Shown: positions 34,634 through 44,180, counted from the first letter of the stretch. The stretch: 64,000 nucleotides of DNA from Mycolicibacterium frederiksbergense (GCF_029893345.1 NZ_JARXVE010000007.1:1-64000); one strand, 5' to 3'. Made by a program: numbers and translations. The notes: generated by a model not told the origin, from the sequence alone.

Positions 34634-35527
34634 TCAGGCGAAGATCTTCACCACCTCGGCCACCCGCCGCAGCTGGTCGATATCGGAGCTGGTCGGGATG
34701 AGGTGCACCTCGTCGGTGCCGATGTCCTCGAACTTGCCGAGCATCTCGACCAACTGGTCCTCGGTGCCGGCCCAGCCCGTCGTCGGGGCCATCGCGTCGA
34801 CGTACTCAGCCGGAATCCAGTTCATGTACCGGCGCAGGTGGCGGTGCACCTGGGCGCGGGCATCATCGGGCTCACCGAGCGCGAACCAGAACGAGGTGGC
34901 CAGGTGCGGCTTGGGTCTACCGGCCTGCGCCCACGCGTTCCGGGCGATATCGAACAGTTCGGCCTGCCGGTCCAGATCCAAATCCAGAGTCGTGCCGGCC
35001 ACCCCGTCCGCCCAGGCCGCGGCATCGCGCACGGTCTTGGGCCCGATGGTGCCGACGTGCAGGGGTGGTCCACCGGCCTGAACCGGCGCTGGTCCGACCG
35101 GAAGCACCGATTCGGTGAGCTTCTCCCCGGCCCACACCCGTTTCATCACCTCGACGCGCTCGGCCAGACCTCGACGACTCTGGCTGGCCGGATCGGCACT
35201 CACTGCGTGGTAGTCCTCGTGCCGGCCGCCGACCCCGAGGCCCACGGTCAACCGTCCACCGCTGAGCAGGTCGCCGGTGGCCAGCCCCTTGGCCAGCATG
35301 ACCGGATCGTGCAGTTGCGGCACCACCACGGTGGTCACCAACCGAACCCGGTCGGTCCAGGCCGCCAGCGCGCCCAACAGGGTCAGGCTGTCGGGATTGT
35401 CGAACGCGATGCGCTCACCCCAGCACAGCGACGAGAACGGGCCGCCGTCGATGACATGCGCCCACGACCGCAAGGTCGCTGCGTCCAACTGCGGTTCCAT
35501 CACCGGCATCGTCATCCCCACCCGCAC
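34634..35527 (-). CDS. LLM-class F420-dependent oxidoreductase
   Basis: 297-residue luciferase-like TIM barrel of the F420-dependent branch common in mycobacteria. Typical motifs include RVRLVTTVVVPQLHDPVMLAKGLA (split here as RVRLVTTVVV and PVMLAKGLA, about 65-85) and GRLTVGLGVGGRHEDY (about 91-106). Substrate unknown. Divergent from the two-component system. Its stop abuts the degenerate repeat-protein frame. Confidence 0.88.
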   Translation of the reverse strand: MRVGMTMPVMEPQLDAATLRSWAHVIDGGPFSSLCWGERIAFDNPDSLTLLGALAAWTDRVRLVTTVVVPQLHDPVMLAKGLATGDLLSGGRLTVGLGVGGRHEDYHAVSADPASQSRRGLAERVEVMKRVWAGEKLTESVLPVGPAPVQAGGPPLHVGTIGPKTVRDAAAWADGVAGTTLDLDLDRQAELFDIARNAWAQAGRPKPHLATSFWFALGEPDDARAQVHRHLRRYMNWIPAEYVDAMAPTTGWAGTEDQLVEMLGKFEDIGTDEVHLIPTSSDIDQLRRVAEVVKIFA

Positions 35528-35619
35528 CCGGGAATTCTTTCACGAGCGGGGGTTATCCCCCACCCGGTTCTCGGGAAAACGCTGTGTCGCTGCTCAGGCT
35601 GACTTCGTAAGTTAATGGC

Positions 35620-36927
35620 ATGGTCGCCATCAGCGAAGCAGGCCCGTCCGCCGTCCCCACGCCCGCCAAGCGCGTGCGGACGGTACGCAACATCGGTGTC
35701 GTACCGACCGCCTCGATGATCACCGGGGCGGCCGTGGCGTTGGTCTGGTTCTGGATTCCGTTGTCCATCATCATCATCGGCATCTCGTCGATCCCCTCAG
35801 TGATCGGGTTCGTCCTTTCCGCAGTGGTGTTCGTCTACCTGATGCGCGGTGTCGAGGCGGTCGAACGTGCCCGTAGCGAGGCGGTATTCGGCCTGGGCAT
35901 CGGAGTTCCGCCACGACGAATGTCGCGCTACACCGGGTTTCAGCGCTGGGCTCACCAGCTGTGGCTGGACATCAGCAACGCCCGGTTCTGGCAGGCGTGC
36001 GCTCATCACTATCTGCGGATGGTCTACGACATGCTGGCCACCGGTCTCGCGTTCGCCTTGTTGGTGTTCGCCTTCCTCGGGCCGGCCGCCGCCGTGGCGA
36101 TCCGCCAGAGCGACGACGCCGCGGGTCTGACCTTCGTCTCACCACCGCTGGCCTGGTTGCTCGCACTGGTCGCGGTGGCGGCCGCGGCGGCGATCCTGAT
36201 CTTGGCGCCGGCGCTCGATGCCGCGCTCGACCGCTGGCTGCTGTCCCCGTCGCCGACTGCGGCCCTGCAGCACCAGGTCACCGCGCTGGCCGACGCCCGG
36301 CAAGGCGCGGTGTCATCGGCGCAGACCGAGCGTCACCGCATCGAGCGCGACCTGCATGACAGCGTGCAGCCGCGGCTGGTGTCGCTGGCCATGACGATCG
36401 GGCTGGCCCAGACCAAACTGGACAGTGATCTGCCCGCCGCCAAATCGCTGATCGCCGAGGCACACGACGATGCCAAGAGCGCACTGGTCGAACTGCGCAA
36501 CGTGGTGCGCGGCATCGCCCCGACGATTCTGTCCGACCGCGGTTTGGACGCCGCACTATCCTCGGTGGTGCAGCGATCCGAAACATCAGGAGTACCAACT
36601 ACATTGACGGTCCACCTACCGCGCAGACTGCCCGAGGAGACCGAAAGCGTCGCCTATTTCGTCGTCGCCGAGGCCCTGACCAACATCGCCAAACACGCCG
36701 GCGCCACCCAGGCGGTGGTCGCCGTCCGACTGGACGAGGCGGCGAACCAACTGCACGTCTCGGTGTTCGACGACGGCACCGGCGGTGCGGTGGTCGATGC
36801 CGGCGAGAACGCCACCGGCCTGCGCGGGCTGGACGAGCGGGTACGTGCCGCGGGCGGGTCGTTCGCGGTGTCCAGCCCGGCGACCGGGCCGACGATCGTC
36901 ACGGCGGTGCTGCCATGCGCATCGTGA
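35620..36927 (+). CDS. NarL-type sensor histidine kinase
   Basis: 435 residues. Four or five membrane helices in the first 200 (about 28-75 and 140-200) form an intramembrane-type sensor. The dimerisation box ERHRIERDLHDSVQPR puts the phosphorylated His at 246, followed by the ATPase domain with N-box VVAEALTNIAKHAG and GLRGLDERV. HisKA_3 family, pairing with the LuxR-type regulator whose start overlaps its end by 13 bp. No external sensor domain, so it probably senses envelope stress. Confidence 0.92.
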   Translation: MVAISEAGPSAVPTPAKRVRTVRNIGVVPTASMITGAAVALVWFWIPLSIIIIGISSIPSVIGFVLSAVVFVYLMRGVEAVERARSEAVFGLGIGVPPRRMSRYTGFQRWAHQLWLDISNARFWQACAHHYLRMVYDMLATGLAFALLVFAFLGPAAAVAIRQSDDAAGLTFVSPPLAWLLALVAVAAAAAILILAPALDAALDRWLLSPSPTAALQHQVTALADARQGAVSSAQTERHRIERDLHDSVQPRLVSLAMTIGLAQTKLDSDLPAAKSLIAEAHDDAKSALVELRNVVRGIAPTILSDRGLDAALSSVVQRSETSGVPTTLTVHLPRRLPEETESVAYFVVAEALTNIAKHAGATQAVVAVRLDEAANQLHVSVFDDGTGGAVVDAGENATGLRGLDERVRAAGGSFAVSSPATGPTIVTAVLPCAS

Positions 36928-37559
36928 TCGCCGAGGATTCGGCGCTGCTGCGGGCCGGTATCGAGCGGATCCTCGCCGACGCCGGACACGACGTCCTGGC
37001 CGGAGTCCCCAATGCCACCGACCTGTTGCGACTGGTCAACGAGCACCGGCCCGACCTGGCCATCCTCGATGTCCGGATGCCACCGACCTTCACCGACGAG
37101 GGCATCCGGGCGGCGGCACTGCTGCGCAGCCAGAATCCCGAATCCCCGGTTCTGGTGCTCTCGCACTACGTCGAGGAACGCTATGCCGCCGAGCTGATCG
37201 CCTCGGACACAAGGGGATTCGGATATCTACTGAAGGACCGGGTGGCAGATGTGCCTGCCTTCATCGACGCCGTCGAGGTGGTGGGCGGCGGCGGAACCGT
37301 GCTCGACCCCGAGGTGGTGTCACAGATCTTGATTCGTTCCGCCCGCCGCAGCGCACTCGACCAACTGACCCCGCGCGAACGCGAGGTCCTGCAGTTGATG
37401 GCCGAGGGCAAGACCAACTCGGCAATCGCTGCCGCCCTGCACATTTCCATCGGTTCGGCCGAGAAACACATCGCTTCGATCTTCACCAAGCTGGACCTGG
37501 CACCCGATGAGAGTGAGAACCGCCGGGTGCTGGCGGTGCTGCGCTACCTCGAGTCATAG
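36915..37559 (+). CDS. NarL/LuxR-type response regulator
   Basis: 214 residues: receiver domain with phospho-acceptor Asp52 (LDVRMP) and Lys in YLLKDRV, then a LuxR helix-turn-helix (LTPREREVLQLMAEG, about 150-164, to IGSAEKHIASIF). Translationally coupled to the kinase. The DUF4097 gene follows after 30 bp, so it is the likeliest regulated neighbour. Confidence 0.93.
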   Translation: MRIVIAEDSALLRAGIERILADAGHDVLAGVPNATDLLRLVNEHRPDLAILDVRMPPTFTDEGIRAAALLRSQNPESPVLVLSHYVEERYAAELIASDTRGFGYLLKDRVADVPAFIDAVEVVGGGGTVLDPEVVSQILIRSARRSALDQLTPREREVLQLMAEGKTNSAIAAALHISIGSAEKHIASIFTKLDLAPDESENRRVLAVLRYLES

Positions 37560-37589
37560 CTAAAACCTGTTCCTGGAAGGGATTTCACC

Positions 37590-38453
37590 GTGACCATCAC
37601 CGACGCACCGCCCAGTTCCGCACCATCACTGTCGACCGGCGGCCGTAGGACCATCCGAGTCGTCCTCGTCGCCGCTGCCGCGGTGTTGGTCGCCGGCAGC
37701 ATCGCCGGAATGGGCGCGACGGCGTGGGGAATCAGCAAGTTCCGGGTTGTCGCCGATACCAAGTCGCTCCCGGCGGCGATGCGAACGCTGACCATCGATA
37801 CCGGTAGCGTGCCGGTCGCGATCCGGATCACCACCGATCGGGCGGCCACCACGCCACAAGTCGCACTGCACCTGGTCAATACCATCCGCGACGACGCAGA
37901 CCCCTTGACGCTGGCCGGGGAACCCGCCGATGCCCGGGTGACGGTCAATGTCGGATCGGCGCGGGTCCTGCCTTGGGGCGGTGCCGGGGAGCTCACCGTG
38001 ACACTGCCCCCGGATGTGGCGCGACACCTGTCGGTCACCACCCGTCAGGAAACCGGGGTGCTGCTGGCCCAGGCCGATCTCGATGAACTGATCGCGCACA
38101 CCACCTACGGCCCGGTACTGCTGAGCGCCGCAGCGCGCCGCATCGCCATCGACACCGACAACGGTGATGTGATCACCCGCGAACCGATCTCGGTCACCGA
38201 GTCGTTCCGCGCCAACACCGCACACGGCGACGTGCGGATCGACTTCAAAGACGCCGCGCCGCGCACCGTGCAGGCCGTCAGCGGCGACGGTGACGTCTCC
38301 ATCGCCCTGCCCGGCCCCGGCCCCTACCTGTTGCAGACCCAAGCCGCCGGATCGACCTCCGTCCGCGTCCCGCAGACCAGTTCGGCGCGCGACGCCGCCA
38401 GCGAAGTAACAGCCCGGTCTCACAACGGCGACGTGGTCATCGCAACCCGCTGA
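37590..38453 (+). CDS. DUF4097-type membrane-anchored beta-helix protein
   Basis: 287 residues with one N-terminal membrane helix (about 28-50) and an extracytoplasmic repeat region where short strands of Gly-Asp (NGDV, HGDVRID, GDGDVSIAL, HNGDVVIATR) recur, the hallmark of DUF4097/LiaX-like beta-helix proteins often controlled by envelope-stress two-component systems. Third gene of this operon. Function unproven. Confidence 0.8.
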   Translation: MTITDAPPSSAPSLSTGGRRTIRVVLVAAAAVLVAGSIAGMGATAWGISKFRVVADTKSLPAAMRTLTIDTGSVPVAIRITTDRAATTPQVALHLVNTIRDDADPLTLAGEPADARVTVNVGSARVLPWGGAGELTVTLPPDVARHLSVTTRQETGVLLAQADLDELIAHTTYGPVLLSAAARRIAIDTDNGDVITREPISVTESFRANTAHGDVRIDFKDAAPRTVQAVSGDGDVSIALPGPGPYLLQTQAAGSTSVRVPQTSSARDAASEVTARSHNGDVVIATR

Positions 38454-38486
38454 AATCGGCCACTGCCGGGGGTTTACTGGATAGAT

Positions 38487-38870
38487 ATGGCAATCACCTT
38501 CAATCACACCATCGTGGCCGCCAGGGATCGACAGGGTGCGGCGGAGTTCTTCACCGAGTTGTTCGGCCTGCCCGGCCCGACGGAGTTCGGTCCGTTTCTG
38601 GCGGTGACGCTCAATCACGGAGTCAGCCTGGACTACGCCCAGGCCGCTGCCGATGAACAGATTCGGCCCCAGCACTACGCATTTCTGGTGTCCGAGGACG
38701 AGTTTGACGCGATCTACGGCAAGATCCGCGACCGCGGTCTGCAGCACTGGGCCGATCCGCACGGTCAGCACCCGGGCGAGATCAACCACAACGACGGCGG
38801 TCGCGGGGTGTACTTCCGGGACCCGTCCGGGCATTACCTGGAGATCATCACCCGACCGTATGGCGGCTGA
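38487..38870 (+). CDS. VOC-family (glyoxalase-fold) protein
   Basis: 127 residues of paired beta-alpha-beta-beta-beta units: opening ITFNHTIVAARDRQGAAEFF with metal-site His5-type position, and closing YFRDPSGHYLEIITRPYG with the Glu ligand. Substrate unknown; could be a dioxygenase, isomerase or drug-binding protein. Starts 33 bp after the DUF4097 gene, so may be in the same transcript. Confidence 0.85.
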   Translation: MAITFNHTIVAARDRQGAAEFFTELFGLPGPTEFGPFLAVTLNHGVSLDYAQAAADEQIRPQHYAFLVSEDEFDAIYGKIRDRGLQHWADPHGQHPGEINHNDGGRGVYFRDPSGHYLEIITRPYGG

Positions 38871-38882
38871 GCCCGGCGCCGG

Positions 38883-39353
38883 TCAGCGGTGCCCGCGCGC
38901 CGCTTCCTGATCGCGGTAGTCGCCCGCCAGCTTGGCCACGTGTGCGGGCAGCGAGCCGCAGGCCACATCGGCCAGGCTGGTCTCCTCCAGCACCGAACGC
39001 ATGCTGGCCCGCAGGGCGCGCCAGACGTCGGTCAGCGCCGCGGTCGGGCCGGAATACGGCAGATCCCCGAGCCCGATGTCGCGGACACTGGCCAGCGGTC
39101 CGTCGATGCAGCGCAGTACATCGGCGATGCTGATCTCGCCGGCCGGGCGGCCCAGCGCATAACCGCCGTCGCGGCCGCGGTGGCTGCGCACCAGTCGGTC
39201 GGTGCGCAGATCGGAGAGGATGTCGACCAGGAACTGCGCCGGGATGCCCTGGGCCTTGGCCAGGTCGTCGGTTTTGACCAGCTCGCCGTCGTCGACGGTG
39301 GCGAGCTGAATCATGGCTCGGACGGCGTACTCCGCCTTTGCCGACATCCGCAT
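38883..39353 (-). CDS. Rrf2-family regulator (Rv1287-like)
   Basis: 156 residues with N-terminal winged helix (MSAKAEYAVRAMIQLA, then AQGIPAQFLVDILSDLR) and wing GRDGGYALGRPAGEIS. Only two Cys are present (in LRCIDG and VACGSLP), so it lacks the three-Cys cluster site of IscR/NsrR and is closer to CymR-type. Homologue of Rv1287 beside the cys genes, which makes sulfur metabolism the probable target. Start ATG 39353 or 39347. The upstream gene overlaps it by about 43 bp. Confidence 0.88.
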   Translation of the reverse strand: MRMSAKAEYAVRAMIQLATVDDGELVKTDDLAKAQGIPAQFLVDILSDLRTDRLVRSHRGRDGGYALGRPAGEISIADVLRCIDGPLASVRDIGLGDLPYSGPTAALTDVWRALRASMRSVLEETSLADVACGSLPAHVAKLAGDYRDQEAARGHR

Positions 39354-40018
39354 GGTAGGGATTCTGCCAGGCCGGTCATGGCCCGCACCGACTCGGGAAG
39401 CGGCGTTCCCGCTGCGACATCGGGCGCGGTCTGCGGTTGGCCGTAGTTCACCGTCATAGGCACCACCCCGGCCCACGCTCCGCCCGCCACGTCCTCCGGC
39501 GCATCGTCGGGCCAATCGGCACTGATCTTCAGCGACCAATTGTCCGAACCGATCGGCAGGCGCATGGCCAGGGTGGCGGCCAGCTCCTTGCGGGTGCTGG
39601 CCCGCACCTCGGCCACCCGGCCCGGGATGAAAGTGTCGGTGAGCGCGTCGAGATAGCCGGGTTTGTCCTCCTCAGAGATCACCTCGAAGGAGCCGAACAG
39701 CACGGCGCTGCGGTAGTGAAACGACGATTCGAAACTGCTGCGCGCCACCACCACACCGTCGAGCTCAGTCACCGACACCGCGGCGGGCACACCCGCGGCC
39801 AGGGCCCGCATCCACGGTGAGCCGGTGGACCCGTGGATCACCAATTCGTCTGCGATCCGGGCGAATCCGGTCGGGAATACCACCGGATGTCCGTCGCGTA
39901 CCAGCGCGATGGTGGCCAGCGGAGTGCTATCCAGCAGCTCATAGAGCCGCTCCCGCGAGGTGTTCTGTTTTTCGTCGAGCCGGGTGACGCGCGTCGAGGG
40001 CTGGGTCATATCCGTCAT
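39311..40018 (-). CDS. pyridoxamine 5'-phosphate oxidase-like flavin-binding protein
   Basis: 235 residues of the split-barrel FMN-binding fold (LATIALVRDGHPVVFPTGFARI, shown in parts: LATIALVRDG and FPTGFARIADELVIHG, and the FGSFEVISEEDKPGYLDAL segment). Probably reduces or binds a flavin- or F420-linked substrate; not PdxH. Start ATG 40018 overlaps the isochorismatase stop by 4 bp (ATGA). Its C-terminus runs 43 bp into the Rrf2 gene in another frame. Confidence 0.85.
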   Translation of the reverse strand: MTDMTQPSTRVTRLDEKQNTSRERLYELLDSTPLATIALVRDGHPVVFPTGFARIADELVIHGSTGSPWMRALAAGVPAAVSVTELDGVVVARSSFESSFHYRSAVLFGSFEVISEEDKPGYLDALTDTFIPGRVAEVRASTRKELAATLAMRLPIGSDNWSLKISADWPDDAPEDVAGGAWAGVVPMTVNYGQPQTAPDVAAGTPLPESVRAMTGLAESLPCGCRQRRSTPSEP

Positions 40019-40611
40019 TCCGGGATACCGGCCGCATCCGGCACCACGACGGCGAACAGGTCGGTCATCGCGGCCAGGCTCGCCGACTGCATGGCCGCGG
40101 CCGGCACCGGCGCCCCGTCGGGTCCGGCCAGCGTGCGGGTGGCAGTGGCGGCGGCCACCACCGTCGGGGCATACCCGAGGTTGAACGCGCCGCGTGCGGT
40201 GGAGTTGACGCACATGTGCGTCATGAAGCCGGCCAGCACCAGATTCGACGCGTTGAGCCCCTTCAAGCGGTCGTCCAGATCGGTCTGCACGAACGAGTTG
40301 GGGTACTGCTTGACCACCACGGGTTCTCCGGCGCGCGGGGCCACCGATGCGACGATCGCGCCGCTTTCACCCTCGATGTCGTACAGCGAGCCCGGCCCCA
40401 TCGTGTGCTGAACATGGATGATCGGGATACCCGCGGTGCGGGCCCGGTCGAGCAGTTCGGCGGCCTGGGCGAGGGCGGCCTGCACCCCGTCGAGCTCCAT
40501 GGTGCCCTGGGTATAGGTGTTCTGGCAGTCGATCAGTACCAGGGTGGAATCGGCGAGTCGGGCCGGTGCGGTCGGCAGGCTGGCAAGTTCGCGCAGGGTG
40601 GGACGGGTCAC
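40015..40611 (-). CDS. isochorismatase-family cysteine hydrolase
   Basis: 198 residues from GTG at 40611. The catalytic triad of the family is present: Asp28 (VLIDCQN), Lys101 (VVKQYPN) and Cys134 (FMTHMCVNSTARGA). Hydrolyses an amide, ureido or vinyl ether bond; substrate unknown (nicotinamidase-like or ureidoacrylate-type are possible). Lies between cysQ and the flavin-binding gene, 20 bp after cysQ. Confidence 0.88.
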   Translation of the reverse strand: MTRPTLRELASLPTAPARLADSTLVLIDCQNTYTQGTMELDGVQAALAQAAELLDRARTAGIPIIHVQHTMGPGSLYDIEGESGAIVASVAPRAGEPVVVKQYPNSFVQTDLDDRLKGLNASNLVLAGFMTHMCVNSTARGAFNLGYAPTVVAAATATRTLAGPDGAPVPAAAMQSASLAAMTDLFAVVVPDAAGIPE

Positions 40612-40631
40612 CCGGACCAGCCTAGTGTGCC

Positions 40632-41375
40632 TTAACCCGCCGTGACCGCGAGCACACGTTCGGCCAGTTCGGGCCGGCACACCACCAGATCGGGCAGGGT
40701 CGGATCGGCCGCGTTGTAGACCAGCCGGGAGCCGTCGATGCGTGAGGTGTGCAGCCCCGCCGCCCGGGCCACCGCGACCGGAGCCGCCGAATCCCACTCG
40801 TACTGGCCACCGGCATGCACATACACGTCGGCGACCCCGCGGATCACCGCGGCGACTTTGGCTCCTGCCGAACCCATTTCCACCAGGGTGCCGGCGAGCG
40901 CCTCCTGCACGGCCAGCGCCACCGCCGGCGGCCGGGTCCGCGACACCACGACCCGCGGTGGGCCGTCGAAGGCACGGGGTGCGGCCACCTCGGGAGTGGA
41001 CAGCGTGGTGTTCTGCGCCGGCAACGCGACCGCCCCGGCGACGAGTTCGCCCGCGCTCCACAGGGCCACGTGCACGGCCCAGTCGTCACGGCCGAGTTCC
41101 GAGAACTCCCGGGTGCCGTCGAGCGGGTCGACGATCCACACCCGGTCCGCGCTCAGGCGCGCCGGGTCGGCCCGTTGGTCGGCCGACGCCTCCTCGGACA
41201 GCACCGAGTCACCGGGACGCCGCGCCGCCAGCTCCGCCATCAGGAAGTCGTGGGACTGCTTGTCCCCGGCGGCTTTCCGCTCGGCAGCCGGGGCGCCGGC
41301 GAAGTCCGCGCGGACGTCGAGCAGCAGATCCCCGGCCCTGGTGGCCAGCCGGGCGGCCAATTCGTGATCGTTCAC
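40632..41375 (-). CDS. cysQ: 3'(2'),5'-bisphosphate nucleotidase CysQ
   Basis: Dephosphorylates PAP/PAPS, controlling the pool made by CysNC. 247 residues of the Li-sensitive inositol monophosphatase fold with the metal motifs WIVDPLDGTREF (about 80-91) and WDSAAPVAVARAAG (about 195-208). Start overlaps the cysNC stop by 4 bp, matching the functional link. Confidence 0.92.
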   Translation of the reverse strand: MNDHELAARLATRAGDLLLDVRADFAGAPAAERKAAGDKQSHDFLMAELAARRPGDSVLSEEASADQRADPARLSADRVWIVDPLDGTREFSELGRDDWAVHVALWSAGELVAGAVALPAQNTTLSTPEVAAPRAFDGPPRVVVSRTRPPAVALAVQEALAGTLVEMGSAGAKVAAVIRGVADVYVHAGGQYEWDSAAPVAVARAAGLHTSRIDGSRLVYNAADPTLPDLVVCRPELAERVLAVTAG

Positions 41376-43216
41376 GACGGCAATTCCAACAGCTCGATCA
41401 CCATCTCGGCCAGTTCATCGGGACTGCGATCCGGGGTGAGTCGCAGATCCGGGTTCTTCGGCCGCTGATACGGGCTGTCGATTCCGGTGAAGTGGGTGAT
41501 CTCACCGGCGCGCGCCTTGGCGTACAACCCCTTGGGGTCGCGGCGTTCGCAGTCCTCCAGCGGGGTGTCACAGAACACTTCGAAGAACTCGACGCCACTC
41601 TCGGTGGCCACCCGCCGGGCCAGCTCGCGATGCTCCTCCAGCGGGCTGATCGCCGGCACCAGCACAATCTGGCCGGAGTCGGCCAGCAGCGAGGCCACGT
41701 GGGCCAGCCGGCGCAGGTTCTCGGCCCGGTCGGCCATCGAGAAGCCGAGGTCGGCGTTGAGGCCGTGGCGCAGGTTGTCCCCGTCGAGAACGTATGCCGG
41801 GATTCCCTTTTCCAGCAGCTTCTGCTCGACCAGCACCGCCACCGAGGACTTACCCGAACCCGACAACCCGGTGAACCACAGGGTGCGTCCGCGGCTGAGC
41901 CGGTCGGCCGGGGTGACCAGCGACTCGTGGCGCACGGCGTTCGGGCTCGCGGTCTCGTTGCGGGCGTCGCGCAGCACCATGCCGGCGCCCACGGTGCCGT
42001 TGGTGTTGGGGTCGATCAGGATGAATGAGCCGGTGGCCGCGTTGCGGCTGTACTCGTCGAGCAGCAGCGGGGCCTGGGTACGCAGCGAAATGCGGCCCAG
42101 CTCATTGAGTTTGAGGGCGGTCGCGGACTTGTCCCGGTGCAGGGTGTTGACGTCGAGGCGGTAGTCCAGGCCGACGACCTTGGCCCTGGTGGTGCGGGTG
42201 GTGTGCTTGATCAGGTATTCCCGGCCGGGCTCCAGCGTGGATTCGTCGGCCATCCAGCACACCGTGGCGTCGAACTCCTGGGTGACCCGGGGCTGGTTGT
42301 TGAGCCGGGCGATCATGTCGCCGCGGGAGATGTCGATGTCGTCAGACAGGCTGATCGACACCGCCATCGGGGGGAATGCCTCTTCGACGGGACCGCTCGG
42401 GCCGTCGATCTGGGTGATGCGGCTGGGTTTTCCGGCCGGCAGCACGATCACATCGTCGCCGGGACGCAGCACACCACTGGCGACGGTGCCGGCGTAGCTG
42501 CGGTGGTCGGCGTGCTCATGGGTCTGCGGGCGGATCACGTACTGCACCGGGAAGCGCACGTCGACCAGGTTCCGGTCACCGGCGATGTAGACGTCTTCCA
42601 GATGGCTCAGCAACGACGGGCCCTCGTACCAGGGCGTCACATCCGATTTGGTCACCACGTTGTCGCCCTGCAGCGCCGAGAGCGGGATCGTGGTCACATC
42701 GTGGACGTCCAATCGCGCGGCGAACGCGTGGAACTCGTCGCGGATCGCCTCGAACCGCGCCTGGTCCCAGTTGATCAGGTCCATCTTGTTCACCGCCAGC
42801 ACGATGTGCCGGATGCCCAGCAGCGACGCCAGGAACGCATGCCTGCGGGACTGCTCGAGCAGGCCGTGCCGGGCGTCGACCAGCACGATGACCAGCTGGG
42901 CGGTGGACGCCCCGGTCACCATGTTGCGGGTGTACTGGATGTGACCCGGGGTGTCGGCGATGATGAATTTGCGCTTGGCCGTGGCGAAGTAGCGGTAGGC
43001 GACATCGATGGTGATGCCCTGCTCCCGCTCGGCGCGTAGGCCGTCGGTGACCAGCGCCAGGTCGGTGTAGTCGTGGCCGCGTTCCTTGGAGGTCCGCTCG
43101 ACGGCGGCCAACTGGTCCTCCATGACCGCCTTGGAGTCGAACAGCAGCCGGCCGATCAGCGTGGATTTGCCGTCGTCGACGGATCCCGCGGTGGCGATTC
43201 TCAACAGCGTCGACAT
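41372..43216 (-). CDS. cysN: bifunctional sulfate adenylyltransferase large subunit / APS kinase
   Basis: CysN GTPase fused to CysC. 614 residues from ATG 43216; a longer frame upstream lies in the intergenic repeat. GTPase P-loop GSVDDGKST is at 11-19, DTPGHIQYTRNM at about 80, NKMDL further on; the APS kinase P-loop GLSGSGKS is at 450-457. With CysD it makes APS from sulfate and ATP and then PAPS. 31 bp after cysD; that gap contains the shared repeat element which supplies its ribosome-binding site. Confidence 0.96.
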   Translation of the reverse strand: MSTLLRIATAGSVDDGKSTLIGRLLFDSKAVMEDQLAAVERTSKERGHDYTDLALVTDGLRAEREQGITIDVAYRYFATAKRKFIIADTPGHIQYTRNMVTGASTAQLVIVLVDARHGLLEQSRRHAFLASLLGIRHIVLAVNKMDLINWDQARFEAIRDEFHAFAARLDVHDVTTIPLSALQGDNVVTKSDVTPWYEGPSLLSHLEDVYIAGDRNLVDVRFPVQYVIRPQTHEHADHRSYAGTVASGVLRPGDDVIVLPAGKPSRITQIDGPSGPVEEAFPPMAVSISLSDDIDISRGDMIARLNNQPRVTQEFDATVCWMADESTLEPGREYLIKHTTRTTRAKVVGLDYRLDVNTLHRDKSATALKLNELGRISLRTQAPLLLDEYSRNAATGSFILIDPNTNGTVGAGMVLRDARNETASPNAVRHESLVTPADRLSRGRTLWFTGLSGSGKSSVAVLVEQKLLEKGIPAYVLDGDNLRHGLNADLGFSMADRAENLRRLAHVASLLADSGQIVLVPAISPLEEHRELARRVATESGVEFFEVFCDTPLEDCERRDPKGLYAKARAGEITHFTGIDSPYQRPKNPDLRLTPDRSPDELAEMVIELLELPS

Positions 43217-43247
43217 CAGTGCTCTCTTTTCTTCGCGCAAGCGCTCA

Positions 43248-44180
43248 TCAGAAATACCCCTCGCGCTTGCGGTCTTCCATACCGGCTTCCGAAATGCGGT
43301 CATCGGCGCGGGTGGCGCCACGCTCTGTGAGCCGGGACACCGCGGTCTCGGCGATCACCTCGGAAACCGTTGCGGCCGTTGATTCGACGCAGCCGGTGCA
43401 GGTGACGTCGCCGACGGTGCGGAACCGCACGGTCTTCTCGATCACCGGTTCGTCCTCGCGGGGCTGCAGGTACTTGTGCACTGCGAGCAGCATGCCGTCA
43501 CGCTCGAACACCTTGCGCTGGTGCGCGTAGTAGATCGACGGCAGCTCGATCTTCTCGGCACCGATGTAGGACCAGATGTCGAACTCGGTCCAGTTGGAGA
43601 TCGGGAAGGCGCGGATGTGCTCGCCCTTGTGGTGGCGGCCGTTGTACAGGTTCCACAGCTCGGGGCGCTGCGCCTTGGGGTCCCACTGACCGAACTCGTC
43701 GCGGAAGGAGAACACCCGCTCCTTGGCGCGGGCCTTCTCCTCGTCGCGCCGGGCACCGCCGAAGGCGGCGTCGAACTTGTTCTCCCGGATGCCGCGCAGC
43801 AGCGCGACGGTCTGCAGCGGGTTGCGCGACGGTCCGTTCTCGACGACGCGCCCCGCGTCGATGTCGTCCTGCACCTTGGCCACCACCAGGCGGACGCCGT
43901 GCTCGGCGACCAGCTCGTCCCGGGTTTGCAGCACCTCGTCGAAGTTGTGCCCGGTGTCGACATGCATGACCGGGAACGGCAGCCGGCCCGGCGCGAACGC
44001 CTTGACGGCCAGGTGCAGCATGACGATGGAGTCCTTGCCGCCGGAAAACAGCAGCACGGGCCGTTCGAACTCGGCGGCGACCTCGCGGATGATGTGGATG
44101 GCCTCGGCCTCCAGCGACCGCAGGTGGCTCAGCTCGTAATGACCGGCCTGTGTGTCGGCCTTCAGCGCGGTGGTCATCAC
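43248..44180 (-). CDS. cysD: sulfate adenylyltransferase small subunit
   Basis: Catalytic ATP sulfurylase subunit, 310 residues of the PAPS-reductase-like fold with the PP-loop SGGKDS at 46-51 and RRDEEKARAKER downstream. First gene of cysD-cysNC-cysQ. The two ATGs at the start give MMTTAL; either may be used. Confidence 0.96.
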   Translation of the reverse strand: MMTTALKADTQAGHYELSHLRSLEAEAIHIIREVAAEFERPVLLFSGGKDSIVMLHLAVKAFAPGRLPFPVMHVDTGHNFDEVLQTRDELVAEHGVRLVVAKVQDDIDAGRVVENGPSRNPLQTVALLRGIRENKFDAAFGGARRDEEKARAKERVFSFRDEFGQWDPKAQRPELWNLYNGRHHKGEHIRAFPISNWTEFDIWSYIGAEKIELPSIYYAHQRKVFERDGMLLAVHKYLQPREDEPVIEKTVRFRTVGDVTCTGCVESTAATVSEVIAETAVSRLTERGATRADDRISEAGMEDRKREGYF

